DNA of 49,534 bases from SFDP01 sp051653625 (GCA_051653625.1 JBOFWM010000022.1:1-49534); one strand, 5' to 3'; counted from the stretch's first letter, positions 1 to 9,243 are shown. A program made the numbers and translations. The notes: a model not told the origin generated them from the letters alone.

Positions 1-21
1 ATGAAAAAGTAACTATTGACT

Positions 22-127
22 ATATAGATGGAAATAGGATGAGGGGAGTTCCTCTTAGATGACCATACATCTATATCATAAAAAAGAATAAGTTCATAAG
101 CTGATTTATCTTGCTTACAAACTTATT
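22..127 (+). promoter_or_regulatory. Structured leader upstream of glycerate kinase (two stem-loops)
   Basis: Two inverted repeats fill the space before the glycerate kinase gene. The first is a perfect 9-bp stem (22-30 with 68-76, ATATAGATG/CATCTATAT) enclosing 37 nt with a small GAGG/CCTC hairpin. The second pairs 87-94 with 120-127 and 97-101 with 113-117 around a 2x2 internal loop. It ends just before the ribosome binding site at 131-141. Neither stem has a following T-run, so they are not ordinary terminators. I could not match them to a riboswitch class I know; the second may be a DNA operator. Confidence 0.4.
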
Positions 128-144
128 ATACGAGGAGAAGGTAT

Positions 145-1299
145 ATGAAAATTGTAATTGCAATTGATTCATTAAAAGGAAGCTTAACCTCATTAGAAGC
201 AGGAAATGCAATAAAACAAGGAATTGAACATGTAATAGATTCAGCAAATATCATTGTTCGCCCTCTTGCAGATGGTGGAGAAGGAACAGTAGAAGCATTA
301 ACGCTTGGGATGAATGGTCACCTTGAAACGATAATGGTAACTGGACCACTTGGTAAAAAAATAATTTGTAATTATGGAATTCTTGAAGATAACAGTACGG
401 CTATTATCGAAATGTCTAGTGCAGCTGGTATCACATTAATTGATGCCGCAAAGAGAAACCCACTTATCACAACAACATATGGTGTTGGAGAAATTATTAA
501 AGATGCGATTGCAAAAGGATGTAGACATTTTATTGTAGGTATTGGTGGTAGTGCTACAAATGATGGTGGAATTGGAATGCTTCAAGCACTTGGATATGGT
601 TTTTTAGATGAATTTGGAAAACAAGTTCCTTTCGGTGCAAATGGTTTAAAAGAAATACAGCAGATTACAGATGATAATGTTATACCCGAATTAAAAGAAT
701 GTCATTTTCGTATTGCCTGCGATGTAACAAATACTTTATGTGGCGAACAAGGTTGCAGTGCCATATTTGGTCCACAAAAAGGAGCAACTCCAACTATGAT
801 TATGCAAATGGATAAGTGGCTTGCTTACTATGCAAAACTTTCAAAAGAAAAATATCCTAAAGCAAATCAAAATCAAGCAGGTACAGGTGCTGCTGGAGGT
901 TTAGGCTTTGCATTTCTCACGTACACTAATGCAGTTTTAGAATCTGGTATTAAAATTATTTTAGAAGAGACACATCTAGAAGATTATATAAAAGATGCAG
1001 ATTTTGTCATTACTGGAGAAGGACGATTAGACAGTCAAACAATTATGGGAAAAGCACCAATTGGTGTTGCGAGTATTGCAAAAAAATATAAGAAGAAAGT
1101 GATTGCATTTTCAGGTTGTGTAACTGAAGACGCTACACTCTGTAACAAACATGGGATAGACGCATACTTTCCAATTTTAAGAACAGTATGTACAATGCAA
1201 GATGCAATGGATTCTAATAATGCTCAAAAAAATCTAATTGCAACTGTAGAACAAGTATTTCATTTAATTCAATGTGTAACACGAAAGGAGGATATTTAA
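145..1299 (+). CDS. Glycerate kinase (type I, GlxK/GarK family)
   Basis: This cytoplasmic enzyme phosphorylates D-glycerate with ATP to phosphoglycerate, feeding glycerate into lower glycolysis. The 384-aa length is typical of the family. Seen in the sequence are the N-terminal IAIDSLKGSL segment, the glycine-rich IGGSATNDGGIGM motif at about residues 133-145 and ITGEGRLDSQT at about 288-298. A good Shine-Dalgarno (CGAGGAGAAGG, 131-141) precedes the ATG. The stop codon directly abuts the ATG of a GntP-type permease, so the two form an import-and-phosphorylate operon. Whether the product is 2- or 3-phosphoglycerate cannot be read from sequence. Confidence 0.93.
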   Translation: MKIVIAIDSLKGSLTSLEAGNAIKQGIEHVIDSANIIVRPLADGGEGTVEALTLGMNGHLETIMVTGPLGKKIICNYGILEDNSTAIIEMSSAAGITLIDAAKRNPLITTTYGVGEIIKDAIAKGCRHFIVGIGGSATNDGGIGMLQALGYGFLDEFGKQVPFGANGLKEIQQITDDNVIPELKECHFRIACDVTNTLCGEQGCSAIFGPQKGATPTMIMQMDKWLAYYAKLSKEKYPKANQNQAGTGAAGGLGFAFLTYTNAVLESGIKIILEETHLEDYIKDADFVITGEGRLDSQTIMGKAPIGVASIAKKYKKKVIAFSGCVTEDATLCNKHGIDAYFPILRTVCTMQDAMDSNNAQKNLIATVEQVFHLIQCVTRKEDI

Positions 1300-2559
1300 A
1301 TGTACGAATTTACAACATTAGGAGCTTTAATCGGATTAGGCGTTGCTATTTTATTAATTATAAAAAAGGTACAGCCAGCTTACAGCCTTATTTTAGGCGC
1401 TTTAATTGGAGGTTTAATCGGAGGTGGTGGATTAACTACAACAGTTTCTACAATGGTTACTGGAGCACAAGGAATGATGTCATCCATTCTTCGCATCATG
1501 ACATCTGGTATTTTAGCGGGGGCTTTAATCAAAACGGGGTCTGCTGAAAAAATAGCCGAAACAATTATAACAAAATTAGGACAAAAAAGAGCGTTAGCTG
1601 CAATCTCCATTGCAACTATGATTATTTGTGCAGTAGGCGTATTCGTCGATATTTCCGTTATTACAGTAGCTCCAATTGCACTAGCCATTGGTAAAAAAGC
1701 TAATTTATCAAAAAGTGGTATTCTTCTTGCTATGATCGGTGGTGGAAAAGCTGGTAATATTATTTCTCCAAATCCAAATACAATTGCTGCATCTGAAGCG
1801 TTTCAAATAGATCTTACCTCTTTAATGATACAAAATATCATTCCTGCTCTTTTTGCACTAGTCGTAACGATTATTCTTGCCTCACTTATTGGCTCTAATA
1901 AAAAATCAATGATTACTGAAAGAGATATTGAGGTAAGTGATACAAAAAATCTACCTTCATTTTTCCAAGCATTCTGCGGTCCGCTTGTGGTAATTATTCT
2001 TTTAGCACTTAGACCTATTGCGGGAATAAGTGTTGATCCACTAATTGCACTCCCACTTGGCGGAATTGTGAGTATTTTAATTACAAAAAATGGTAAGCAC
2101 CTTATTTCTTATACAGAATTTGGCCTAAGTAAGGTAATTGGTGTATCAATCCTACTTATTGGTACAGGAACAATCGCTGGTATTATTAAATCCTCTGCTT
2201 TACAATATGATATGATTTATTTGTTAGAATTAGTAAATATGCCTGCCTTTGTTCTTGCTCCTTTATCGGGTATTTTAATGGCTGCTGCCACTGCATCTAC
2301 TACTGCTGGTGCCACCATTGCTTCAGGAACATTTTCTGCCACTTTATTATCGTCTGGTGTTCCTGCACTTTCTGCAGCTGCAATGATACACGCTGGAAGT
2401 ACAGTTGTTGATTCTTTACCTCACGGCTCATTTTTCCATGCAACAGGAGGATCCGTAAATATGGAAATAAAAGAAAGAATCAAACTGATCCCATTCGAAG
2501 CATGTATAGGACTAACTAGTACTATTGTTGCAGTGATTTTATATATACTTCAATTATAA
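1300..2559 (+). CDS. GntP-family permease, probably glycerate/gluconate importer
   Basis: Integral membrane proton symporter of the GntP family (gluconate, glycerate and related sugar acids). The 419-aa protein is hydrophobic throughout, with about 11-12 membrane segments. It shows family hallmarks such as GGGKAGNIISPNPNTIAASEAF in the middle and AGSTVVDSLPHGSFFHATGG near the C-terminus. Its ATG immediately follows the TAA of the glycerate kinase gene, and the Shine-Dalgarno AAAGGAGG (1285-1292) lies inside that gene. This suggests translational coupling and makes glycerate the likeliest substrate, which is inference from context. Confidence 0.9.
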   Translation: MYEFTTLGALIGLGVAILLIIKKVQPAYSLILGALIGGLIGGGGLTTTVSTMVTGAQGMMSSILRIMTSGILAGALIKTGSAEKIAETIITKLGQKRALAAISIATMIICAVGVFVDISVITVAPIALAIGKKANLSKSGILLAMIGGGKAGNIISPNPNTIAASEAFQIDLTSLMIQNIIPALFALVVTIILASLIGSNKKSMITERDIEVSDTKNLPSFFQAFCGPLVVIILLALRPIAGISVDPLIALPLGGIVSILITKNGKHLISYTEFGLSKVIGVSILLIGTGTIAGIIKSSALQYDMIYLLELVNMPAFVLAPLSGILMAAATASTTAGATIASGTFSATLLSSGVPALSAAAMIHAGSTVVDSLPHGSFFHATGGSVNMEIKERIKLIPFEACIGLTSTIVAVILYILQL

Positions 2560-2570
2560 GTACCATATTC

Positions 2571-3602
2571 CTATCTCTCAAATAGAAGTTTTGCAATTCT
2601 ACTTGCTCCATTTCCATCAATCAGTTGCTTTTCATTTTTAGAGCAACATTCTCTATAGCTTTTATCCATAAATTTGTTGCAAAATATATCTTTCATATTT
2701 TGCAACATTTTTTCTGGTTTTTTATCGTAAGCTCCCGCATAATCTGAAACATGCGCTCCAAAGTATTCTACTAATTGTTCTTGATTTTTTGCATATGAAA
2801 AACAAATCAATGGTACTCCTATTGATGACAATTCATAAATTGTACTTCCTCCAGCTGTAATTGCTATGTCACATTTTTTCATAATATCAGCCATATTTGA
2901 TACATCATGATACACCTTTAAATTTTTATTTTTTTCTTCTATTTTTTTTAATTCTTCGAAATAAGGATTATATACTCCCGATATCAAATGAAAGGTAAGC
3001 TCCTTATGGCACTCACTCAAACACAAATAAATTTTCCCAGCAATATTAAAAATATCACCACCACCAGTTGTAATAAACACATTTTTGACAAGGTCTTGTA
3101 CCATATATTCAACCCCACAAAATTGTTGTCTAATCGGAACATATTTCTCACCTAGAAAACAGTGTTCTAATGTTTTATACATACGCTTATAAAGTTCTTG
3201 ATTCGCAAAGATATTATAATTGATTACAACATCTACATCATATTTTTCTTCTTGCATATCATCAAGAATATAAACCATTCCATATTTTTTTAAAGATTTT
3301 AGATAAAATGGTGTTATATAATAACTATCTACTAAAATTTTTATATCTTTTTTTCCAATTTTTTCCCATAGCTCTAATTCTTCGTCCATATATAAATAAT
3401 TCGTATGCAATACCAAAACATCATATCCTTGTTTTTCTATAACATCTGCTGATTGTTGATTTGCACAAACAAAACATATCTCTTCTTTTTTACAATATAT
3501 GGTCAATGCACTAGCTATGGTTAAGGATCTCATAATGTGACCTACTCCAATTTTTGCATTTCCATCTACTCTAAAAAAATATTTTTTTCCCGTTAGCTCC
3601 AT
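2571..3602 (-). CDS. PseG-like UDP-sugar hydrolase / GT-B protein
   Basis: Resembles PseG, the UDP-2,4-diacetamido-2,4,6-trideoxy-beta-L-altropyranose hydrolase of pseudaminic acid synthesis, a GT-B fold enzyme. The N-terminal FRVDGNAKIGVGHIMRSL matches the PseG signature; the His of GVGHIMR (residue 22) corresponds to the catalytic histidine region. The C-terminal TAGGSTIYELSSIGVP is the nucleotide-sugar binding half. At 343 aa it is close to family length. No other pse, flagellin or surface-glycan gene is near, and its stop lies 11 bp from the converging permease gene. The true substrate in this isolated setting is uncertain. Confidence 0.72.
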   Translation of the reverse strand: MELTGKKYFFRVDGNAKIGVGHIMRSLTIASALTIYCKKEEICFVCANQQSADVIEKQGYDVLVLHTNYLYMDEELELWEKIGKKDIKILVDSYYITPFYLKSLKKYGMVYILDDMQEEKYDVDVVINYNIFANQELYKRMYKTLEHCFLGEKYVPIRQQFCGVEYMVQDLVKNVFITTGGGDIFNIAGKIYLCLSECHKELTFHLISGVYNPYFEELKKIEEKNKNLKVYHDVSNMADIMKKCDIAITAGGSTIYELSSIGVPLICFSYAKNQEQLVEYFGAHVSDYAGAYDKKPEKMLQNMKDIFCNKFMDKSYRECCSKNEKQLIDGNGASRIAKLLFER

Positions 3603-3678
3603 TTCGTCCCTCTACTTTTTGATGATTATATCATGAGCAAAATCTCATGTCTAGATGCACAAATTTTGATTTAAAATA

Positions 3679-3704
3679 CAATCATTATTTATGAATAATG
3701 ATTG
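3679..3704. promoter_or_regulatory. Perfect 11-bp palindrome in divergent intergenic region
   Basis: CAATCATTATT (3679-3689) and AATAATGATTG (3694-3704) form a perfect 11-bp inverted repeat with a 4-nt centre. It sits between the divergent PseG-like and diguanylate cyclase genes. Only a weak T-run follows on either side, so an operator is more likely than a terminator. Confidence 0.4.
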
Positions 3705-3772
3705 ATTCTTTTTAACATCTCCTATATGCTATATATATTATCAGTATTATAACACTATATTTCGGAGGATTT

Positions 3773-4825
3773 ATGAATACAAGCAAAAAATTTATTAATA
3801 AGAATATAGTAAAATTAATAACTGTATTTTTAACATTGATATTAACCATCCTAGTAATTTTACTCGTTTTAGATGTAAATAAAGTACAAGGAAATGCTCG
3901 AGTTATTAACTATGCAGGAATTGTTCGTGGAGCCACACAACGCTTAATTAAACTCGAAATAACAAATAATACAAACGATGAATTATTAGAGAAACTAGAC
4001 CAAATTATCTATGGACTGCAAACTGGAAGTACAGAATTAAATCTTATTGCACTAGATGATGTAAACTATCAAAATAATTTATCTCTTTTAATTGATGAGT
4101 GGGAACTTTTAAAAGATGACATTTATGATGCTCGTATAAAAGGATATGAAAACACTACTTTGCTAGAACGAAGCGAAACATATTTTTATATGGCTGATGA
4201 TACAGTTGCTGCTGCCGAAATATTTTCAGAACAATTAGCCATTCATATTAGAAATATTGAATACTTATTAGTAATCAACATTGTTATAATACTTATCATA
4301 TTATTTATTCAGACGATTTCTTCTTTAAAAATTACTACTGAAAATCAAAAATTAAATACCATTGCTCATTTAGATGTACAGACAAAAATCCCAAACAAAT
4401 TAAGTTGCGATTTAAAGCTAGCAAGTTATAAAGAATTACCATCTACGACTGTTTTTGGTTGTGCGATGTTTGATTTAAACAATCTTAAAAAAACAAATGA
4501 TTCCTATGGACATACTACAGGCGATACTCTGATTATTGAATTTGCAAAAATATTACGCAGCAGTTTTCCTGACAATGTATTTGTTGGTAGATATGGTGGG
4601 GATGAATTTATTGCTATATTTGAGGATATGACTCACGAACAAATTGATGCATGTATAAAAACTATGAAAAAACAAACAATTATTATTCAAGATAATTACC
4701 CATTTAAAATTGAATTTGCATATGGATATGTACTTTCAAATGAATCTGATTCTACCACGCTGTCTCAACTTTTACAATATGCAGATGCTCGAATGTACAC
4801 AAATAAAATCGAATCAAAAAAATAG
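3773..4825 (+). CDS. Membrane diguanylate cyclase with PilJ/NarX-like sensor domain
   Basis: Predicted to make cyclic di-GMP from two GTP. Transmembrane segments at about 12-33 and 164-184 flank an extracellular helical domain whose start (RVINYAGIVRGATQRL) resembles the PilJ/NarX type sensor. The cytoplasmic C-terminus is a GGDEF domain with FDLNNLKKTNDSYGH at about 233-247 and an intact RYGGDEF at 273-279. The residues at the usual inhibitory I-site position (PDNV instead of RxxD) do not match, so product inhibition through that site is unlikely. Its stop codon is the first base triplet of the following terminator stem. Confidence 0.9.
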   Translation: MNTSKKFINKNIVKLITVFLTLILTILVILLVLDVNKVQGNARVINYAGIVRGATQRLIKLEITNNTNDELLEKLDQIIYGLQTGSTELNLIALDDVNYQNNLSLLIDEWELLKDDIYDARIKGYENTTLLERSETYFYMADDTVAAAEIFSEQLAIHIRNIEYLLVINIVIILIILFIQTISSLKITTENQKLNTIAHLDVQTKIPNKLSCDLKLASYKELPSTTVFGCAMFDLNNLKKTNDSYGHTTGDTLIIEFAKILRSSFPDNVFVGRYGGDEFIAIFEDMTHEQIDACIKTMKKQTIIIQDNYPFKIEFAYGYVLSNESDSTTLSQLLQYADARMYTNKIESKK

Positions 4826-4861
4826 ACAAGAAAAGACCATTGGTTGGTCTTTTCTTGTCTA
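4823..4861. terminator. Bidirectional intrinsic terminator (17-bp stem)
   Basis: A perfect 17-bp stem (4823-4839 with 4845-4861) with a 5-nt loop lies between the converging diguanylate cyclase and rlmD genes. A-rich and T-rich arms allow termination on both strands. Confidence 0.85.
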
Positions 4862-4862
4862 T

Positions 4863-6239
4863 TTAATTAAGCTTAGACAATAAACATACAGTCTCCACAT
4901 TTGCCGTCCAAGGAAATTGGTCAACAGCAACTGCTTTTTCTACTATATAACCTCTTTCTAAAAACACCTCTAAATCTCTTACAAGACTTGTAGGCTTACA
5001 ACTAATATATACTAATCGTTTCATGTTAAATGCAATAATTTTTTCAAGTGCTTTTGGATGAATTCCGTCTCGTGGTGGATCTAAAATAATAAAATCTGGC
5101 TGTTCTTTTATTTCATCTATGATCTTCAGCACATCTCCTGCAATAAATTCACAATTATCTAATTGATTAAGTGATGCATTTTTTCTTGCTGATATAACAG
5201 CCTCTTCTACAATTTCGACACCAATTACTTTTTTTACAATTGGTGCAATTACTTGAGCTATAGTTCCTGTTCCAGAATATAAATCATAAATAGTAGTATT
5301 TGAATCGAGAGAATCTTTAATATATTCTCTTACCGTTTCATATAATACTTCTGCACCTTTACTATTTGTTTGAAAGAAAGAAAATGGTGTGATTTTAAAA
5401 CGTAATGATAATAATTCTTCATAAAAGTAATCTTGTCCATATAAAATCACTGTATCATCACTTTTTACTACATCCGCTAAAGAATCATTTTTCACATGCA
5501 AAATCCCAGCAATTTTTCCTTCTAGACCACAGGAAAGTATTGCATTTTTAAATCCATTCAAATCAAGTTCCTCTTGCGTTGTTGTTACAAGTGCAATTAA
5601 TATTTCTGATGTATTCGTAGCTTTCCTTACAAGTAAATGACGTAAATATCCAACATGTGATAATTTATGATAAAAACTTACATTTCTTTCTTTAAAATAT
5701 TCTAACGTTGTTTTTAAAATTTTACGATAATCTTCATCTACAATTTTACAAGAATCAACGGTAACAATATCATAAAAGCTTCCTCTTTTGTGCATTCCGA
5801 GTGAAAGCGGGCCATCTTTTATTTCATCCCCAAAAGAAAACTCCATTTTATTTCTATATTCATACACCAGTGGACTTGATTTAATCCCCTCATATATATA
5901 TGGCTGCTCTTGTTTCTGTAATACAGTATCTAATAATTCTTTCACTTGATTCTTTTTAATATTACATTGTTCTTCATAAGGAAAGCTTATATACGTACAC
6001 CCTCCACAAATACCGTAATGTGGACATGGTGATTCTGTTTCTTTTGGTGATTTTTCTATTACTTCTAATAATTGTCCTTGGCCTTTTCCTTTTCGAACTT
6101 TTTTTACTCGTATTTTTACTTCTTGTCCTGGAAGTGCATTTTTAACAACACATACTTCTCCTGTTGAACTAACTACGTTTCCCTTATTTGGAAATTCAAA
6201 CTTATTTACAATTCCTGTTAAAATTTCACCTTTTTTCAT
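4863..6239 (-). CDS. rlmD: 23S rRNA (uracil-C5)-methyltransferase, RlmD/RumA (TrmA) family
   Basis: S-adenosylmethionine-dependent enzyme that methylates a uridine (U1939 type) of 23S rRNA. An N-terminal TRAM domain (about residues 5-60) is followed by a [4Fe-4S] cysteine set (CPHYGICGGC, plus the Cys of EEQCNIKK). The methyltransferase core shows DLYSGTGTIAQV, LDPPRDGIHPK and YISCKPTSLVRDL with the catalytic Cys. I chose the internal Met (MKKGEILTG) because homology begins there and AAAGGA lies just upstream; a longer frame to 6284 would run into the preceding terminator hairpin. 458 aa, normal length. Confidence 0.92.
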   Translation of the reverse strand: MKKGEILTGIVNKFEFPNKGNVVSSTGEVCVVKNALPGQEVKIRVKKVRKGKGQGQLLEVIEKSPKETESPCPHYGICGGCTYISFPYEEQCNIKKNQVKELLDTVLQKQEQPYIYEGIKSSPLVYEYRNKMEFSFGDEIKDGPLSLGMHKRGSFYDIVTVDSCKIVDEDYRKILKTTLEYFKERNVSFYHKLSHVGYLRHLLVRKATNTSEILIALVTTTQEELDLNGFKNAILSCGLEGKIAGILHVKNDSLADVVKSDDTVILYGQDYFYEELLSLRFKITPFSFFQTNSKGAEVLYETVREYIKDSLDSNTTIYDLYSGTGTIAQVIAPIVKKVIGVEIVEEAVISARKNASLNQLDNCEFIAGDVLKIIDEIKEQPDFIILDPPRDGIHPKALEKIIAFNMKRLVYISCKPTSLVRDLEVFLERGYIVEKAVAVDQFPWTANVETVCLLSKLN

Positions 6240-6257
6240 GTTCCTTTGTACCTTTCG

Positions 6258-6292
6258 CAAAAAGAGAGCCATTGCAAAATACAATAGCTCTC
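6258..6292 (-). terminator. Intrinsic terminator in the leader of rlmD
   Basis: On the minus strand an 11-bp stem with one G-U pair (6282-6292 with 6264-6274) is followed by TTTTT. It ends the small acidic membrane protein transcript and lies only about 20 nt before the rlmD start, so rlmD expression probably depends on readthrough or a very close promoter. Confidence 0.75.
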
Positions 6293-6319
6293 GTATAGTA
6301 TCATTAAATTTTAAACCTC

Positions 6320-6637
6320 TTATTCCAATTCTAATTCTTCTTCTTCCAAACTTTCTTTTACTTCTTTTGGAATTACGATCGCCTCATCTTCATCCTCATC
6401 TTCAAAAAAATCATCATCAAAATCATCGTCAAAGTCATCTTCTAAATCTTCTTCAAAATCTTCTAAATAAGTTGGTGAAAAATAGCGATACAATGCATAT
6501 GCAATACCTGCAATTGCTACAACTCCTCCAATTACTGCAAATACCCAAACGATTGGGCATATCTTCTTAGTTTCTTGTTTTTTTGTCATACCCGCATTCT
6601 CCTTTACTATTTCTAAAATCTCGTCTAATCTATTCAT
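6320..6637 (-). CDS. Small single-pass membrane protein with acidic tail
   Basis: I do not recognise a named family. The 105-aa protein starts with a short helical segment (MNRLDEILEIVKENAG), has one hydrophobic membrane helix (about residues 28-50, PIVWVFAVIGGVVAIAGIAY), and ends in an extremely acidic stretch of Asp/Glu/Phe (about 56-83) and a Glu-rich C-terminus. It lies downstream of pcrA on the same strand and upstream of rlmD, with its own terminator. No function is assigned. The composition suggests a tail that binds cations or basic partners, which is inference only. Confidence 0.7.
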   Translation of the reverse strand: MNRLDEILEIVKENAGMTKKQETKKICPIVWVFAVIGGVVAIAGIAYALYRYFSPTYLEDFEEDLEDDFDDDFDDDFFEDEDEDEAIVIPKEVKESLEEEELELE

Positions 6638-6736
6638 TTTTTAGCTACCTTTCTCTTTTTATTTTCACATTCTATATTAGAATTATAATATCACTTTTTA
6701 CGAAGATTATCCACATATTTCTCTATTTTTATAAAA

Positions 6737-9145
6737 TTATATTTTCTTTAATTTTGCAAAAGCTGCATACATTACTTTAACTCCCACTTTATCAAATTCA
6801 ACGGTAACTTGATAATCTCTTGGCGCTTTTACGATCTCTTTCACTACACCTTCTGCATATTTTAAATGTTTTACACGATCTCCAACTTTGTAATCAATGG
6901 TTGAATTAATTTGTGCTCCTTTTGTAATGCCATTCATTTCCGACAACCCACCTGCAATAAAAGGTTTGCAATCTAATGGTGTTGCTTTTGGTCGTATCGT
7001 TGCTTTTGGTTTATTTTGTAAGCGATTTATATTTGTTTTTCCAACTCCATCTTCCACAAAAGATACTGCTGACATTTGTTTTCTCGGATTGTTTTGGAAA
7101 AAATCTGCTCCACTACTTCCCATTCCTTGAAAAGGTTTTGATTTAAAAGAACTTCTTTGAATTGAATCTTCTCCATACATCTCTCGATCTTTTCTTGATG
7201 ACGGTGGTTTATTATCTAAAAATTCAAACGGAATCTCTTTTACAAATCTGCTAACTGCATTATATTGTGTTTCCCCTCGAATCATTCGCATTTTTGCTGA
7301 AAGAATTGTTAAATCATCTTTTGCTCTTGTGATTGCAACATAAGCAAGTCTTCTTTCTTCTTCCATTGCAGACTTATCATCATCTACTATCGTCATATAA
7401 CTTGGAAATATTCCATCTTCCATACCCGCCAAATATACACAAGAAAATTCCAAACCTTTTGCGGCATGAATTGTCATCATAAGTACTCTATTATCATCTT
7501 CGTCAATGCGATCAATATCTGCTACTAATGCAACTTCTTCTAGAAAAACACTTAACGAAGCTTTTTCGTTATTTTCTTCTTTTGCTTCTTCAAAAGAGAC
7601 AACTTTACTAATAAGTTCGTTCACATTTTCAATTCGATCTTGAGCATCTTCTTCATACATTTCCTCTAAATATTTTTCATAAGAAATAGTATCTATTACA
7701 TCTTTTACAAGTTCTTCAAGAGAATAATATTCCATTTTCGAACGAAATACTTGAATCATTTGAATGAACGGCTCTAATTTCACAAAACTTCTACCTAAAG
7801 ATGTAATCTCACTTGCTCTTAATAACGCTTCGAAAAATGTTATATTATTTTCATCCGCATACTCCTGTATTTTTGTAAGTGTAGTTGCACCGATTCCTCT
7901 TTTTGGTACATTAATAATACGTTTAATTGCCACATCATCTTTTCCATTATCAATGGTCTTTAAATAAGCCAAAATATCTTTAATTTCACGTCTAGAATAG
8001 AAATTTGTACCACCAACTAAATCATATGGGATATTTTCTCTTACAAAATGTTCCTCTAAAATACGCGATTGTGCATTTGTACGATAAAGAATAGCACAAT
8101 CTTTATACAACTTTCCATCTTCTCTAATTCTTCTTTTTATGTCATGTACAATATATGTTGCTTCTTCATATGCATTTTCAAAAGGTCTAAAATGAATTCT
8201 ATTTCCTTCTTCTTTGCTCGTCCATAATGCTTTGTCTTTTCGTTCTAAATTATTTTGAATTACAGCATTTGCAGCATTTAATATAGTTTTAGTAGAACGA
8301 TAGTTTTGTTCTAGTTTAATAACTCTTGCATCTGAATATACTTTTTCAAAATCAAGAATATTGCTAATATTCGCACCTCTAAATTTATAAATCGATTGAT
8401 CATCATCTCCAACTACACATAAATTTCTTTTTGAAAGTGCTAACAACCTAATAAGTTCAAATTGCGCTGTGTTGGTATCTTGATATTCATCTACCATGAT
8501 ATAATGAAAACGATTATGATAATTTTCTAATACATCTGGTCTTAACTTAAATAGCTCAATTGTTTTAACAATAATATCATCAAAGTCCAATGCATTACTT
8601 TTTTTAAGTGTTGTTTGATATTCTTTATATACATTCGCAAGTTTTTCTTTCCCGTAATCACCCATAACATTTAGTCGATATTCTTCAGGTGTAATTAATT
8701 CATCTTTTGCAGTTGATATTGCACTTAAAATTGCACGTTCCTTTATTTGCTTTGTATCAATATTTAATTTTTTACAAACTTCTTTAATAACAGTTTTTTG
8801 ATCATCTGTATCATAAATTGTAAAATTATTATCATATCCAATTAACTCAATATGTCGCCTAAGAATTCGAACACAAGTAGCATGAAATGTTGCTACCCAA
8901 ATTTGTTCCGCTCCAAACCCTACAATATCATTTACTCTCTCTCTCATTTCCCCTGCTGCTTTATTAGTAAATGTAATGGCTAAAATATTCCATGGATTTA
9001 TACCTTGTTCTTCTATCATATATGCAATTCGATGTGTTAATACTCTTGTCTTCCCACTTCCTGCTCCTGCTAGAAGTAAAAGTGGTCCTTCTGTATGTAT
9101 AACTGCTGCTTTTTGTTCTTCATTTAATGTATCATATTTACTCAT
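6737..9145 (-). CDS. pcrA: ATP-dependent DNA helicase PcrA (UvrD/Rep superfamily 1)
   Basis: 3'-5' DNA helicase acting in repair and in removal of replication obstacles. Visible motifs are Walker A LAGAGSGKTRVLTHRI near residue 25, TFTNKAAGEMRERV (Ia), VDEYQDTNTAQFELI (Walker B), VGDDDQSIYKFRGA (III), NYRSTKTIL (IV), MTIHAAKGLEF (V) and VAITRAKDDLTIL (VI). The C-terminal VGDRVKHLKYAEGVVKEI is the Tudor-like RNA polymerase-binding region of PcrA. The start at MSKYDTLNEEQKAAV matches the family; 19 further in-frame residues upstream look spurious. At 802 aa it is slightly longer than Bacillus PcrA, mainly in the C-terminal linker. Confidence 0.95.
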   Translation of the reverse strand: MSKYDTLNEEQKAAVIHTEGPLLLLAGAGSGKTRVLTHRIAYMIEEQGINPWNILAITFTNKAAGEMRERVNDIVGFGAEQIWVATFHATCVRILRRHIELIGYDNNFTIYDTDDQKTVIKEVCKKLNIDTKQIKERAILSAISTAKDELITPEEYRLNVMGDYGKEKLANVYKEYQTTLKKSNALDFDDIIVKTIELFKLRPDVLENYHNRFHYIMVDEYQDTNTAQFELIRLLALSKRNLCVVGDDDQSIYKFRGANISNILDFEKVYSDARVIKLEQNYRSTKTILNAANAVIQNNLERKDKALWTSKEEGNRIHFRPFENAYEEATYIVHDIKRRIREDGKLYKDCAILYRTNAQSRILEEHFVRENIPYDLVGGTNFYSRREIKDILAYLKTIDNGKDDVAIKRIINVPKRGIGATTLTKIQEYADENNITFFEALLRASEITSLGRSFVKLEPFIQMIQVFRSKMEYYSLEELVKDVIDTISYEKYLEEMYEEDAQDRIENVNELISKVVSFEEAKEENNEKASLSVFLEEVALVADIDRIDEDDNRVLMMTIHAAKGLEFSCVYLAGMEDGIFPSYMTIVDDDKSAMEEERRLAYVAITRAKDDLTILSAKMRMIRGETQYNAVSRFVKEIPFEFLDNKPPSSRKDREMYGEDSIQRSSFKSKPFQGMGSSGADFFQNNPRKQMSAVSFVEDGVGKTNINRLQNKPKATIRPKATPLDCKPFIAGGLSEMNGITKGAQINSTIDYKVGDRVKHLKYAEGVVKEIVKAPRDYQVTVEFDKVGVKVMYAAFAKLKKI

Positions 9146-9243
9146 AAATTCTTCCCTAATTTCTCTTATCTCATATTTTCGAATCATTATATCACATAAC
9201 AATATTTATATAAATACAAAAAATAAGGTTTCTACTGTTCCAT

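Noticed and set aside
22..76. Fluoride or c-di-GMP riboswitch before glycerate kinase
   Set aside because: The GATG and GATGACC elements recall the fluoride motif, but the loop-tail pseudoknot pairing it requires is not possible, and no c-di-GMP core motifs are present.
2670..2712. TTGTTGC and TTGCAACA inside the PseG-like gene as a third Crp/Fnr operator
   Set aside because: The half-sites are far apart (not 4 nt) and lie in the middle of coding sequence.
6258..6570. Plus-strand frames rich in Leu and His opposite the small acidic membrane protein
   Set aside because: They are the complement of its Asp/Glu-rich codons and lack ribosome binding sites.
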